This document shows positions 55,877-64,000 of a stretch of 64,000 bases of DNA, one piece after another. Numbering within the stretch: position 1 is the first letter of the stretch; each line of letters begins with the position of its first letter. The notes below the pieces were generated by a model. It made no database searches. It saw only the letters and a list, made by a program, of their open reading frames with translations, and was not told where the DNA came from. The DNA comes from Fontivita pretiosa. GTDB taxonomy: Bacteria; Planctomycetota; Phycisphaerae; Tepidisphaerales; Tepidisphaeraceae. The position numbers and the translations under genes were made by a program. The stretch lies in the NCBI RefSeq assembly GCF_050410795.1, contig NZ_CP191258.1, forward strand, positions 3,968,001 to 4,032,000, written 5' to 3'.

Positions 55877-56935
55877 ATGAGCCTTCTGAGTTACCAAACG
55901 CTGCCAACCGCAGCCGAAGGCGCCGCCGATCGGCGCGCCCGTCTGGCGCAGCTCGCCAGCACGCTCGGGCCGCTGGTGGGGCTGGTCTTCGTGTTCACTC
56001 TGTTCACGGTGATGGTCTGGTCTCGCACCGGGCGGCTGTCGTTCCTGACGATGACCAACCTGGAAGTGATCCTGCTCCAGACCGCCGTCGTGGGTATCGC
56101 GGCGCTGGGCATGACGCTGATCATCATCTCCGGCGGGATCGACCTTTCGGTGGGATCGAACATCGCGCTGGTGACGGTGGTGGTGGCGCTGATGCTGCGC
56201 GAAACCGCCGATCCGCAGACGTTCGCCTCGCCGATGTGGGCAGCGCCGCTGGCCGTTGTCACGGGCATTCTCGCCGCCACCGCCATCGGCGGCGTCATCG
56301 GGCTGCTGATCACGCAGCTTCGGCTTTCCCCGTTCATCGCCACGCTTGGCATGTGGGGCGCGGTTCGCGGTCTGGCCAAGGGGCTGGGCAACGAGCAGAC
56401 CGTGCAGGCGCCGGAAACCTGGGTCAACGAGCTGCTCCGCCTGCTGCGACCGGACGAACGCTGGATGATCTTCACGCCTGGCGTGTGGATCATGCTAGTG
56501 CTGGCGCTGCTGGTGGCGGGGATGCTTCGCTACACGCGATTCGGGAGGCACATCTTCGCGATCGGCTCCAACGAGCAGACGGCGCGGCTGTGCGGCGTGC
56601 CGGTGGCGCGGACCAAAATCCTGATCTACCTCACCGCCGGCGCGCTGGCGGGCGTGGCCGGGCTGCTTCAGTTCTCCGGGCTGACCATGGGCGATCCCAC
56701 CACCGCCAACGGACTTGAATTGAACATCATCGCGGCCGTCGTGATCGGCGGCGCCAGCCTCAGCGGCGGACAGGGCTCGATCCTGGGCACGATCATCGGC
56801 GCCCTGATCATGAGCGTCGTCGCCAAAGGCTCCAGCGCCATGGGCTGGCGAAACTGGCACCAGGAGATCATCACTGGCGGGATCATCATCCTGGCCGTCA
56901 CCCTCGACCAGCTTCGCCAACGCCGCAGCACGTAG
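55877..56935 (+). CDS. Sugar ABC transporter permease, second set
   Basis: A 352-residue RbsC-like permease with ~9-10 helices. The signature is GIAALGMTLIIISGGIDLSVGSNIALVTV; later motifs are LRLSPFIATLGMWGAVRGLA, FAIGSNEQTARLCGV and VIGGASLSGGQGSILGTIIGALI. I use ATG 55877 because GGAG precedes it; ATG 55859 is also in frame. It pairs with the ATPase encoded upstream. A binding protein for this importer must be encoded elsewhere, or it shares the one at 37937. It ends 52 bp from the convergent RTX-type gene. Confidence 0.88.
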   Translation: MSLLSYQTLPTAAEGAADRRARLAQLASTLGPLVGLVFVFTLFTVMVWSRTGRLSFLTMTNLEVILLQTAVVGIAALGMTLIIISGGIDLSVGSNIALVTVVVALMLRETADPQTFASPMWAAPLAVVTGILAATAIGGVIGLLITQLRLSPFIATLGMWGAVRGLAKGLGNEQTVQAPETWVNELLRLLRPDERWMIFTPGVWIMLVLALLVAGMLRYTRFGRHIFAIGSNEQTARLCGVPVARTKILIYLTAGALAGVAGLLQFSGLTMGDPTTANGLELNIIAAVVIGGASLSGGQGSILGTIIGALIMSVVAKGSSAMGWRNWHQEIITGGIIILAVTLDQLRQRRST

Positions 56936-56987
56936 CACCGGGCACGCGCCGCTGAGTGGCGGGCAGGAGCCTTACAGGCCTGCGTCA

Positions 56988-59162
56988 TCACGGCAGCACT
57001 TCGATGCTCAGAAGCTTGTCGCGGTCGCCGGTGGGGTCGGTGTCGTAGTTCAGGCAGGTGTCGATGCCCTCGCCGCCGTCCATTCGGTCTGAACCGGCGC
57101 CGCCGTCGAGGGTGTCGTTGCCGGCCTGCGCGAAGAGCCGATCCCCCGCCGTGGATCCGATCAGCAGATCGTCGCCCACATCGCCGATGATCGCGTCGCG
57201 GCCGTCGCCGCCATCGAGTTGGTCGTCGCCATGATCGCCGTAAAGCCGGTCATCGCCCGCTTCGGCAAAGATGGTATCGTCGTTGTGGTCTCCCTTGATG
57301 CGGTCGATGCCGTGGCCGCCACGGATCTGATCACGTCCGCGTTGTCCCCAGATCTTGTCGTTGCCCGCCTGGCCATAGATCACGTCGGCGCCGAACCATC
57401 CCAGCAGCGTGTCGTTTCCGTCGCCGCCCAGCAGGGTGTCGCGGCGGAGCGACCCGAAGATGCTGTCGTTCCCCGCGCCGGCGAAGACAGTCGCGGAATG
57501 ATCCAGTGTCTGTAGATCCACCGAATCGTCACCGTTGCCGAGCACGAAGCGCTCGAAGGTGTCGTCGATGTCATCGTTCTCTCCGGCGGCGCCGTCGTTG
57601 GCCTGGCCGTCGGTGCTGATGCTCAAAGCCTGGGAGCGATCCGCATAGCTGATCAGGTCGATGCCTGCGCCGCCACTGATGCGTTCGCCCGCCGGGGAGC
57701 CGGAGACGGTGTCGTTGCCGTCGCCGCCGTCGATGGCGATGTCGAAGGCATTTGGCGGCAGCGAGCTGAGGGTAATCGCGTCGCGTCCGCTCATGCCGTT
57801 GACGCGCACCGCCCCGAAGATGGCCGGCCAGTTGGTGTCGGCGCCTCCCAGCGTCGTGGTGATCTGCTGCGGCGTGGCGCTGGAGACGCGCATCACGTCA
57901 TTGCCCGCCGTGCCGTCGAAGACCAAAGCATTGATCCATGTGGCCAGCACGGCGTCGTCGTCGGCGCCGTTGTTGATGATGGTGGCGGCGGCGAGTCGCG
58001 TGCCGGCGACCATCGCGACCGCCGGCGCATTGCTAACGACGTTGTTCACTCCGACCACATCCAGGGACTGGGCGCTCAGCGGCGTGCCGGTCGGGGAGAA
58101 AAAGCGTCCCTGGTTGACGCCGTCGGTGACATTCTTCCAGGCCAGCAGGAAGCTGCCGTCATCGTCGTTAAGGCTGATGCGTGGATAGTGCAAATCGCCG
58201 CTGCCGGGAAGATTGGCGCGGGTTTCGCCACCCTGTGCGGCGCCGGAGCCATCGTAGCGTTGGAAGAAGATCTCAAAGTCTCCGCCGCTGGCGCTGGAGT
58301 CCCAGGCGATCACGTACTGGCTGGCGTCGGGGGTGATGTCGATGGTGGGAGATCCCTGGTCGGCGGTGGTGGTGGTGTTGACCAGTTGCTCGGCACCCTG
58401 CGGGTTGCCGTTCGTATCGTATCGCTGCGCGAAGACTCCCACGCCGTCGCCGTCGGTCGCGTTCCAGTCGTGCCAGGTGACGATGAAGCGGTGATCGTCG
58501 GCCATGGCCACGTCCGGAGCATTCTGATTGCCGGCGGTGGTGGTGTTGATCAGGAACTCTGCGCCGACGGCTGCGCCGGAAGCGTCGTAGCGTTGGCCGT
58601 AGATTCCATCCGCCGAGCCGTCCTGCCCGCCGGTGCTGACCCAGACGATGACTGCGGTGCGATCGCCGGCGACAGCGACGGTGGGTTCGTTTTTGGCGGT
58701 GGAGTTGTCGGAGTTGACGGTGAACTCGGCGCCTGCGGGAGTTGCGTCCGCCGCCATCCAGCGGGCGCGAATTCGCCCCGGGACCACGCCATCGTCAAGC
58801 CAGGCGACCAGGAAGCTGCCATCGGAAGCAACGGCAACGCTCGGATGGGTCTGGCTGCCGGAGGTGCTGGAGTTGACCAGGACCGGCGAGCCGACGAACT
58901 GCCCGTCGGGACCGATTCTTCTGGCGACGATATCAGCGCCGCTGCCGCCGCTCACGTTGGTGTCCGACCAGACGATCACGCCGAAGCTGTCGCGATAATC
59001 CAGGTCTACTGTTGCCTGCGTGCCGGTCGTGGCGGCGTGCGCGATGACGGCGGGGGTCTGCTCGATGAGCGTGGCATTCAGAAGCCGCCGTCTCTCCAGA
59101 GGCTCCAGAACCGCGGTGGACAGTGAATGCACCGGACGATTGGGTAGGCTGCTGTGCTGCAT
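56988..59162 (-). CDS. Secreted RTX-like (hemolysin-type calcium-binding repeat) protein
   Basis: A 724-residue protein. The N-terminus has LEPLERRRLLNA (19-30), a leader motif of many planctomycete exported proteins. Residues ~40-400 are repeated beta units (SDNSTAKNEPTVAVAGDRTAVIVW, ETRANLPGSGDLHYPRISLNDDDGSF), of propeller or beta-sandwich type. The C-terminal ~250 residues carry nonapeptide GGxGxDxhx repeats (GGDGNDTLLGWFGAD, YGQAGNDKIWGQRGRDQI), which bind calcium. No protease or lipase domain is seen. It is likely a surface or extracellular adhesin-type protein; no type I secretion genes are nearby. Confidence 0.82.
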   Translation of the reverse strand: MQHSSLPNRPVHSLSTAVLEPLERRRLLNATLIEQTPAVIAHAATTGTQATVDLDYRDSFGVIVWSDTNVSGGSGADIVARRIGPDGQFVGSPVLVNSSTSGSQTHPSVAVASDGSFLVAWLDDGVVPGRIRARWMAADATPAGAEFTVNSDNSTAKNEPTVAVAGDRTAVIVWVSTGGQDGSADGIYGQRYDASGAAVGAEFLINTTTAGNQNAPDVAMADDHRFIVTWHDWNATDGDGVGVFAQRYDTNGNPQGAEQLVNTTTTADQGSPTIDITPDASQYVIAWDSSASGGDFEIFFQRYDGSGAAQGGETRANLPGSGDLHYPRISLNDDDGSFLLAWKNVTDGVNQGRFFSPTGTPLSAQSLDVVGVNNVVSNAPAVAMVAGTRLAAATIINNGADDDAVLATWINALVFDGTAGNDVMRVSSATPQQITTTLGGADTNWPAIFGAVRVNGMSGRDAITLSSLPPNAFDIAIDGGDGNDTVSGSPAGERISGGAGIDLISYADRSQALSISTDGQANDGAAGENDDIDDTFERFVLGNGDDSVDLQTLDHSATVFAGAGNDSIFGSLRRDTLLGGDGNDTLLGWFGADVIYGQAGNDKIWGQRGRDQIRGGHGIDRIKGDHNDDTIFAEAGDDRLYGDHGDDQLDGGDGRDAIIGDVGDDLLIGSTAGDRLFAQAGNDTLDGGAGSDRMDGGEGIDTCLNYDTDPTGDRDKLLSIEVLP

Positions 59163-59515
59163 AGACCTGGACCAAAAGGGAGTCTTGAATTTGCACTGGA
59201 CCGCCGCGCATTGCGTCGCGGGCGATCGAAACCGCCGGCCGCCGCCGAGATGGCGTGCCCCCGTACTTATCGGACAGTCGGCGTGCGTGGCTTGTGCCGG
59301 GATTGGTTAAAAAGCAGGAACAATGGGGGGCAGGATCGGGCCGAAACTGCCCGGATCGCGCAGATGATGCGCGACGCCTTTACTTTTGGCCCAAAAAACG
59401 CTATCACATCGCCCGTTGGCTGTATTGTCTGCTTCTCAGTTGCCCGGGACATGATTCAGACATGTTCGCCGGGGGCTGGAAAATCAGGATGACCGCTCGC
59501 ACATGGAGGTGCCAT
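59163..59515. other. Divergent intergenic region (RTX-like / SH3b gene)
   Basis: 353 bp between divergent genes. The frame of the SH3b gene continues upstream through it to 59255, but GGAGGT 5 nt before ATG 59516 marks the true start. I see no RNA gene or clear promoter pair. Confidence 0.4.
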
Positions 59516-60898
59516 ATGGCCCGTCGCCGGTTCCTCAGACTTTTAAGCACATCATTGATCTGCCTGGCAGTCGAGGTGTTGTGTTGCCCGTCCTTTGTGC
59601 GTGCCCAGGAGCCGCCCGCTGTTGCTGATTCGGAGGTCGAGAACTCCAGGTTCCAGGTCGCCGGGGTGGTCAACGCCAATGCGGTCTTCGTCCGCAGCGG
59701 CCCCAGTGAAAACGACTACGCCACAATGAAGCTGGACAAGGGCGCGCAGGTGATCGCGTTGGGCGAGAAGTTCAACTGGCTGAAGATCCTGCCGCCGGAG
59801 GGAAGCTTCTGCTATGTGGCCAAGGCATACGTGAATCGTGCCGGCAACGGCAGCGTGGGGCAGGTGACCAATACGCTGAATGTGCGGATCGGCAGCAGCC
59901 TCAATCCGTTGAAGACGAAGGTGGCGACGAGGCTGGAGCCGAACCAGATGGTGCAGATCATCGGGGAGCAGGACGAGTACTTCAAGATCAAGCCGCCGCC
60001 GGGGGTTTACCTGTACATTGCCAAGCAGTTTGTGGATCCGGTGAAGAAGCTGGAGGGAGCGGAACAGCCCTCGCCGCTGCCGCCGCAGCCGCCGATCGCC
60101 GAGCAGGCTGTTGAGCCGGCTCCGCAGGGGCAGTCGCCGGACCGCGCCGGAACTGGCGAGGCAGCCGCCGATGGCTCGGCCGGGTCGCAGTCGCAGGAGT
60201 TGTCCGTTGCCCAGGGTCCGACAACTCAGCCGCAGGCCAGCGACTCGGCGCCACCTTCCACGCAGCCGACCGTCAATGCTGAAATGGAGTTCGACCGGCT
60301 TGAAGCCGAATACGCCACGATCAGCCAGCAGCCGCTGGATGAACAGCCGGTCGAGCAGTTGCTGGCGGCATACGAGAAGCTGGCCGTCGCGGAGGGTTTG
60401 CCTGAGTCGCTGCGGCGAATCTGCGACTTCAAGATCAGCGTGCTCAAGACGCGTGCTGAGCTCAAGAGCCAGTACGTCGAGACGCGCCGCAGCCAGGACA
60501 GCCTCAAGCAGAAGCAACTGGCGCTGCGTGCCGAGCAGCAGGAACTGCAAGATCGCATCCGTCAATCGGAGGTTCAGTTCTTCACGGCGGTCGGAACGCT
60601 GCGGACCAGCAGCCTTCAGCAGGGGCAAAGCACGCTGTACCGGCTGACGGATCCGTCCAACGGGCGAACGGTCGTGTATCTGCGCAGCGATGATGCGAAG
60701 CTGGGCCAGTACATCGGGCAGTTCATCGGCGTCAAAGGCGAAGTCGCCAACGACGCGGCGCTGAACCTGCGGATTATCACGCCCACGGAGTTCACGGTCG
60801 TGAACCCTGCGAAGGTAGGCACCAACGTCGCCGCACAGATCGTTCCGCCGAGCCTTCTGCCCGGCAGCAGCGGCACGGCCAGCGCGGGCACGGAGTGA
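59516..60898 (+). CDS. Secreted SH3b-domain protein with coiled coil
   Basis: A 460-residue protein. The signal peptide is RRRFLRLLSTSLICLAVEVL-like, with cleavage near VRAQEP. Two bacterial SH3 domains follow (~45-110 and ~115-180: ANAVFVRSGPSENDYATMKL...FNWLKILPPEGSFCYV; TNTLNVRIGSSLNPLKTKV...YFKIKPPPGVYLYI). Next is a Pro/Gln/Ala-rich linker (~185-260), a helical coiled-coil region (~270-365, SQYVETRRSQDSLKQKQLAL) and an OB-like end (VYLRSDDAKLGQYIGQFIGVKGE). SH3b domains often bind peptidoglycan. GGAGGT lies 5 nt before the ATG. It probably works in the periplasm on the cell wall; this is inference. Confidence 0.8.
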   Translation: MARRRFLRLLSTSLICLAVEVLCCPSFVRAQEPPAVADSEVENSRFQVAGVVNANAVFVRSGPSENDYATMKLDKGAQVIALGEKFNWLKILPPEGSFCYVAKAYVNRAGNGSVGQVTNTLNVRIGSSLNPLKTKVATRLEPNQMVQIIGEQDEYFKIKPPPGVYLYIAKQFVDPVKKLEGAEQPSPLPPQPPIAEQAVEPAPQGQSPDRAGTGEAAADGSAGSQSQELSVAQGPTTQPQASDSAPPSTQPTVNAEMEFDRLEAEYATISQQPLDEQPVEQLLAAYEKLAVAEGLPESLRRICDFKISVLKTRAELKSQYVETRRSQDSLKQKQLALRAEQQELQDRIRQSEVQFFTAVGTLRTSSLQQGQSTLYRLTDPSNGRTVVYLRSDDAKLGQYIGQFIGVKGEVANDAALNLRIITPTEFTVVNPAKVGTNVAAQIVPPSLLPGSSGTASAGTE

Positions 60899-61139
60899 TC
60901 CGCCCACGCCGCAGTCCCGGTCGTGGCGCGTGGATGATTTCTGCAATCCGCTGTTGGCGGCGCCCGGAACCTTCTCCCCGCGCCGCCAGCAGCGTGCCGC
61001 CGACGGGCAGCAGCTCGCCAACCGGCAGTGTCCGCTTTTCACCACTAATTCGAGTCACCAATCAGCCGATAAAGGAGAATAGTCAGCGCCTGTCGTTGCT
61101 CGCCGCGACACGTGAACCTCTGGCCGAAAGGTTCGGCAG

Positions 61140-61424
61140 ATGTCGCAGATCAACCCGTTTACCGGGTCCATCCTCCAGGCACCGCATGTGCAGCGGCAGC
61201 AGGCCGCCGACAAGGATCGGCAGGTGCGCAAGGCGCACGACCAGGCGAAAGACGCGGCGCTGGCTGACGACCGGCTGGAGCATCAGGTCGAGAGCGCAGA
61301 GGAGCTTCAGCCCATCCAGCGGGATGATCGCCGCGAACGACACTTCAAACGATCCGCTCACAAGCATCCGCCGCTGGTTGATGAAGAGGACGGACAGTCA
61401 CCGCACATTGATCTGACTGCCTAG
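61140..61424 (+). CDS. Small hydrophilic protein, 94 residues
   Basis: A 94-residue protein starting MSQINPFTGSILQAPHVQRQ, then a charged helix (AADKDRQVRKAHDQAKDAAL), EHQVESAEELQPIQRD and a basic/acidic tail ending HIDLTA. No signal, membrane or enzyme motif is seen. From memory, similar short proteins with an INPFTGSILQ start occur in other planctomycetes; a search would confirm it. AAAGG lies 8 nt before the ATG. It lies 241 bp after the SH3b gene and 11 bp from the convergent truB. The function is unknown. Confidence 0.6.
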   Translation: MSQINPFTGSILQAPHVQRQQAADKDRQVRKAHDQAKDAALADDRLEHQVESAEELQPIQRDDRRERHFKRSAHKHPPLVDEEDGQSPHIDLTA

Positions 61425-61435
61425 GCCGCCGCGAT

Positions 61436-62119
61436 TCACCACTCCGCCGCGCGTATGTGCTGATGGATGTTCTGGCTGGTCAACGATTCCAGCGGCACCG
61501 CCTGCTGGATGTCGAAAGGTCCGACGCGCGTTCGCCGCAGAGCAGTCAGATATCCCCCGACGTTCAGTTTCTCACCCAGATCGCGCGCCAGGGCACGGAT
61601 GTACGTTCCCCGCGCACACTCGATTCGCATATTCAGGTCCGGCCAGGCATAATCGAGCACTTCGATCGAATAGATGCGCACCGGTCGTGGCTCCAGTTGG
61701 ACTGTCGCACCACGACGGGCGCGGTCACAGGCGCGCCGTCCGGAGAGCTTGATCGCGCTGTAGACGGGCGGTCGCTGCTGGATTAATCCGACAAAGCTCT
61801 GTATCGCCTGTTCGATCTGCTCTCGTGACGGCGGCATGGGGACAGGCTCCCAGGGCCGTTCGGGCGATTCGATGTCGTCTGTGATGGTGGTCGCGCCAAG
61901 ACGGATCCGCGCTTCGTAGGTCTTGGGCATATCCATGATGCGCTGGCTGTGCCGGGTGGCGCCCCCGATCAGCAGCACCAGTACCCCTGTGGCGAAAGGA
62001 TCCAGAGTGCCGGCATGCCCGACTTTAGTGCCACGAGGCAGCAAACGCTTGACGCGATCCACCGCCTGCGCGGAGCTGATCGAAGCGGGTTTGTCCAGAA
62101 TAAGCAGACCCTCGGTCAT
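61436..62119 (-). CDS. truB: tRNA pseudouridine(55) synthase TruB
   Basis: A 227-residue TruB. The start is MTEGLLILDKPASISS; the catalytic Asp is in VGHAGTLDPFATGVLVLLIG (~residue 38), followed by KTYEARIRLGATTITDD, RPPVYSAIKLSGRRACDRARRG and CARGTYIRALARDLGE. It modifies U55 in the T-loop of tRNAs. It lacks the C-terminal PUA domain present in longer homologues, a common short form. The ATG at 62119 is chosen over the GTG/ATG at 62155, since the family begins with LLILDKP. It converges with the small gene. Confidence 0.93.
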   Translation of the reverse strand: MTEGLLILDKPASISSAQAVDRVKRLLPRGTKVGHAGTLDPFATGVLVLLIGGATRHSQRIMDMPKTYEARIRLGATTITDDIESPERPWEPVPMPPSREQIEQAIQSFVGLIQQRPPVYSAIKLSGRRACDRARRGATVQLEPRPVRIYSIEVLDYAWPDLNMRIECARGTYIRALARDLGEKLNVGGYLTALRRTRVGPFDIQQAVPLESLTSQNIHQHIRAAEW

Positions 62120-62274
62120 GTGTGTCACTGTTACGGTGCTGCAAATGAGTCTCAACTTGTATTTTGGAGTGGTCCGCTATTGCTCGCGCAACTTCCTGTT
62201 GATTAAGATCATATCCGTCTCTTCACGGCACTCCTAACCAGCGTGCCTGGGCAACACGCAAGGGCCACACCTTT

Positions 62275-63051
62275 ATGATCTGGAACAAGCAGCGAATCCT
62301 CGGGCAACTGCGGAAGCTGCATCGCATGGGTCGGAATATATCCTATTCCAACCTGGCCCGCAGCCATCCGTCGTTGCTGTCGGCGGCAGCATATCACTTC
62401 GGATCGTACCGTGCGGCGGTAGAGAAAGCTGGGATCGACTATGCCGAAGTCTCGCAACGCCCGCGCTGGACCAGGCAACGGATCATCGCCTTGATCAAAC
62501 AGGCCAGGCGTGACGGTCAGGACCTGCACTGGGGCGCGGTGATCCGCCGGGGGGATCAATTGTCCCGCGCCGCCTTCGCCGCGGTTCAACCGCGGCTGTT
62601 CGGAAGCTGGGTGCGGGCGCTTCACGCCGCCGGACTCGATGCCGATCAGATCTCGCTGTACCGAAGCTGGAACCGCGACCTGATCGTTTTCGAATTGCGT
62701 GCCCGCGCTCAGCAGCGCGAAGCCATGAACAGCGGCGCGCTCCAGCGGGATGATCCCGGACTGCATGCCGCGGCGATCAGGCATTTCGGAAGCTACGATC
62801 AGGCTCTGCGCGCGGCGCGGTTGGACCCGGCGGTTCACCGACAACGCAGACGCTGGACACGTCAGTTGGTGATCAGCGCATTGAAGCACGCGGCGCGCAA
62901 TGGCGAACACCTTTCGGACACGGCCGTTCGCCGCGGACACTCGGCATTGTACGGGGCGGCGATCCGCCTGTTCGGCACCTTCACCGCCGCTCGCCGCGCC
63001 GCAGGCGTGAAGCTGCTCCAGCACGCCAGACGCAAGCGCACCGACCCCTGA
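62275..63051 (+). CDS. Protein of four HNH-associated (homing-endonuclease-associated) DNA-binding-type repeats
   Basis: A 258-residue basic protein made of about four ~60-residue repeats. Each has a hydrophobic W-x-R/K start (WNKQRILGQLRKLHRMG; WTRQRIIALIKQARRDG; WNRDLIVFELRARAQQ; WTRQLVISALKHAARNG), a Leu/Ser middle and an end such as AAAYHFGSYRAAVEKAGI, VQPRLFGSWVRALHAAGL, AIRHFGSYDQALRAARL and AIRLFGTFTAARRAAGV. This pattern fits the homing-endonuclease-associated repeat. No nuclease motif is present. It may be a DNA-binding architectural or regulatory protein. The ATG at 62275 starts directly with the first repeat. Confidence 0.7.
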   Translation: MIWNKQRILGQLRKLHRMGRNISYSNLARSHPSLLSAAAYHFGSYRAAVEKAGIDYAEVSQRPRWTRQRIIALIKQARRDGQDLHWGAVIRRGDQLSRAAFAAVQPRLFGSWVRALHAAGLDADQISLYRSWNRDLIVFELRARAQQREAMNSGALQRDDPGLHAAAIRHFGSYDQALRAARLDPAVHRQRRRWTRQLVISALKHAARNGEHLSDTAVRRGHSALYGAAIRLFGTFTAARRAAGVKLLQHARRKRTDP

Positions 63052-63099
63052 ACCACCGGGGCGTTCGTCGGTTGCCTCGAGCCGTTCCAAGCCACCAGG

Positions 63100-64000
63100 C
63101 TACTTGCTCAGCTTGCGATACTTGATCCGATGGGGCTGGTCGGCATCGATGCCCAGCCGCTGGCGACGATCGCGCTCATAGTCCTGATAGTTGCCCTCGA
63201 ACCACACGACCTGCGAATTGCCCTCGAAGGCCAAAATGTGTGTCGCAATGCGGTCCAGGAACCAGCGGTCGTGGCTGATGATCACGGCACAGCCGGCGAA
63301 CTGCTCCAGAGCTTCTTCCAGCGCCCGCATCGTGTTCACGTCCAGGTCATTGGTCGGCTCGTCCAGCAGCAGCACGTTGGCCCCGCTCTTGAGCATGCGG
63401 GCCAGATGCACGCGATTGCGCTCGCCGCCGGAAAGCCTGCTGAGTGGCTTTTGCTGGTCGGTCCCGGTAAAGCCGAAGCGCGCGACATAGGCCCGACTGT
63501 TTACTTCGATGTTTCCCAGCCTGATTTTTTCCTGACCGTCGGAGATCGCCTGCCAGATCGTGTCGTCCGGACGCAGCGCATCACGGCTCTGCTCGACGTA
63601 AGCCAGCTTCACCGTCGAGCCGATTCTGAACTCGCCGGCATCGGGTTTCTCCTGTCCGGTGATCATGCGGAACAGCGTGGTCTTGCCGCTGCCGTTGGGG
63701 CCGATCACGCCGACGATTCCCCCCGGCGGCAGCGAGAAATTCAGATCCTCCATCAGCAGGTTCTGGCCGTACGCCTTACGCACGTTCACCGCCTCGATTA
63801 CCCGATCACCCAGCCTCGGTCCGGGCGGAATGTAAATCTCGATCTCGCGCTCCTGTTGTCGCTGATCCTGATTGAGCATCTGCTCATAGGCCTTGAGGCG
63901 GGCCCTGGATTTGGCCTGCCTGGCGCGCGGAGAGGACCGCACCCACTCCAGCTCGCGCTGGATCGCCTTCTGCCGCGCCGTTTCCTGTCTCTCCTCGATC
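63100..64000 (-). CDS. ettA: Energy-dependent translational throttle protein EttA (ABC-F), C-terminal ~300 residues
   Basis: The gene runs off the right edge of the window; ~299 codons of its 3' part are present. The edge reads IEERQETARQKAIQRELEWV, the EttA linker (PtIM) region. Then come the second ABC domain with Walker A GPNGSGKTT, ABC-F signature LSGGERNRVHLARML, Walker B VLLLDEPTNDLDV and ISHDRWFLDRIATHILAFEG. The YEKDRR-like tail (DYERDRRQRLG...HRIKYRKL) is typical for EttA. It binds the ribosomal E site and gates elongation according to the ATP/ADP ratio. It converges with the repeat-protein gene 48 bp away. Confidence 0.93.
   Translation of the reverse strand, partial: IEERQETARQKAIQRELEWVRSSPRARQAKSRARLKAYEQMLNQDQRQQEREIEIYIPPGPRLGDRVIEAVNVRKAYGQNLLMEDLNFSLPPGGIVGVIGPNGSGKTTLFRMITGQEKPDAGEFRIGSTVKLAYVEQSRDALRPDDTIWQAISDGQEKIRLGNIEVNSRAYVARFGFTGTDQQKPLSRLSGGERNRVHLARMLKSGANVLLLDEPTNDLDVNTMRALEEALEQFAGCAVIISHDRWFLDRIATHILAFEGNSQVVWFEGNYQDYERDRRQRLGIDADQPHRIKYRKLSK

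Noticed and set aside
60895..61416. 173-codon plus-strand frame overlapping the SH3b stop
   Set aside because: Arg/Ser-rich shadow of the better-supported 94-residue gene at 61140-61424.

Overview
The window looks like a 64-kb piece of a GC-rich planctomycete chromosome, most probably class Phycisphaerae. The pointers are a secreted protein starting with the planctomycete-type LEPLERRRLLNA leader (56988-59162), a PEP-CTERM sorting signal, an N-terminal MJ0042-type zinc finger on a membrane protein, many paralogous carbohydrate enzymes, an ECF sigma factor with a huge C-terminal extension, and short palindromic repeats that have invaded coding sequence. The class assignment is inference. I found no rRNA, tRNA, CRISPR array, prophage or plasmid functions.

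Region 1 (1-17.6 kb) is a carbohydrate degradation and sugar-acid neighbourhood. It holds the end of an SMP-30/gluconolactonase, a uronate-dehydrogenase-like SDR, an enolase-superfamily dehydratase, a DUF5703 glycoside-hydrolase-like protein, a URO-D family protein, a PdxA-family dehydrogenase, a Gfo/Idh/MocA oxidoreductase, a GH4 enzyme coupled to a GH172 (DUF2961) enzyme, an aldo/keto reductase and a secreted GH28-like beta-helix protein. Together they suggest oxidative use of uronic-acid or pectin-type sugars (inference). A zinc-finger membrane protein and a DUF4190 protein lie among them.

Region 2 (17.7-35.8 kb) is mostly housekeeping: threonine dehydratase, RmuC, a DUF255 thioredoxin-fold protein, ValRS, an amidase-like protein, a soluble Ser/Thr kinase, a 40-residue lipoprotein followed by a structured RNA or terminator, an alcohol dehydrogenase, a lipase-like hydrolase, cytochrome c, an AhpD-like protein, MiaA and TruD. 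A 1064-bp IS5-type element sits here inside a palindromic terminator, with 18-bp perfect terminal inverted repeats and a 10-bp target duplication.

Region 3 (35.9-49.9 kb) has a HAD phosphatase, a permease/binding protein/ATPase sugar importer operon, a lipoprotein, a GHMP (galactokinase-like) sugar kinase, an orphan class II Fic protein, an inositol-monophosphatase-family enzyme, a phosphohexomutase, a secreted GyrI-like protein and a NatAB-like ABC exporter ending in a classical terminator. The importer, kinase, phosphatase and mutase could form a sugar uptake and activation route.

Region 4 (50-64 kb) opens with the most unusual gene: one 1026-codon frame that joins an ECF sigma factor, a transmembrane helix, an autotransporter-like repeat domain and a PEP-CTERM tail. 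After it come a second sugar ABC transporter without a binding protein, a secreted RTX-repeat protein, an SH3b protein, a small conserved-looking protein, TruB, a protein built only of HNH-associated DNA-binding-type repeats, and the C-terminal part of EttA.
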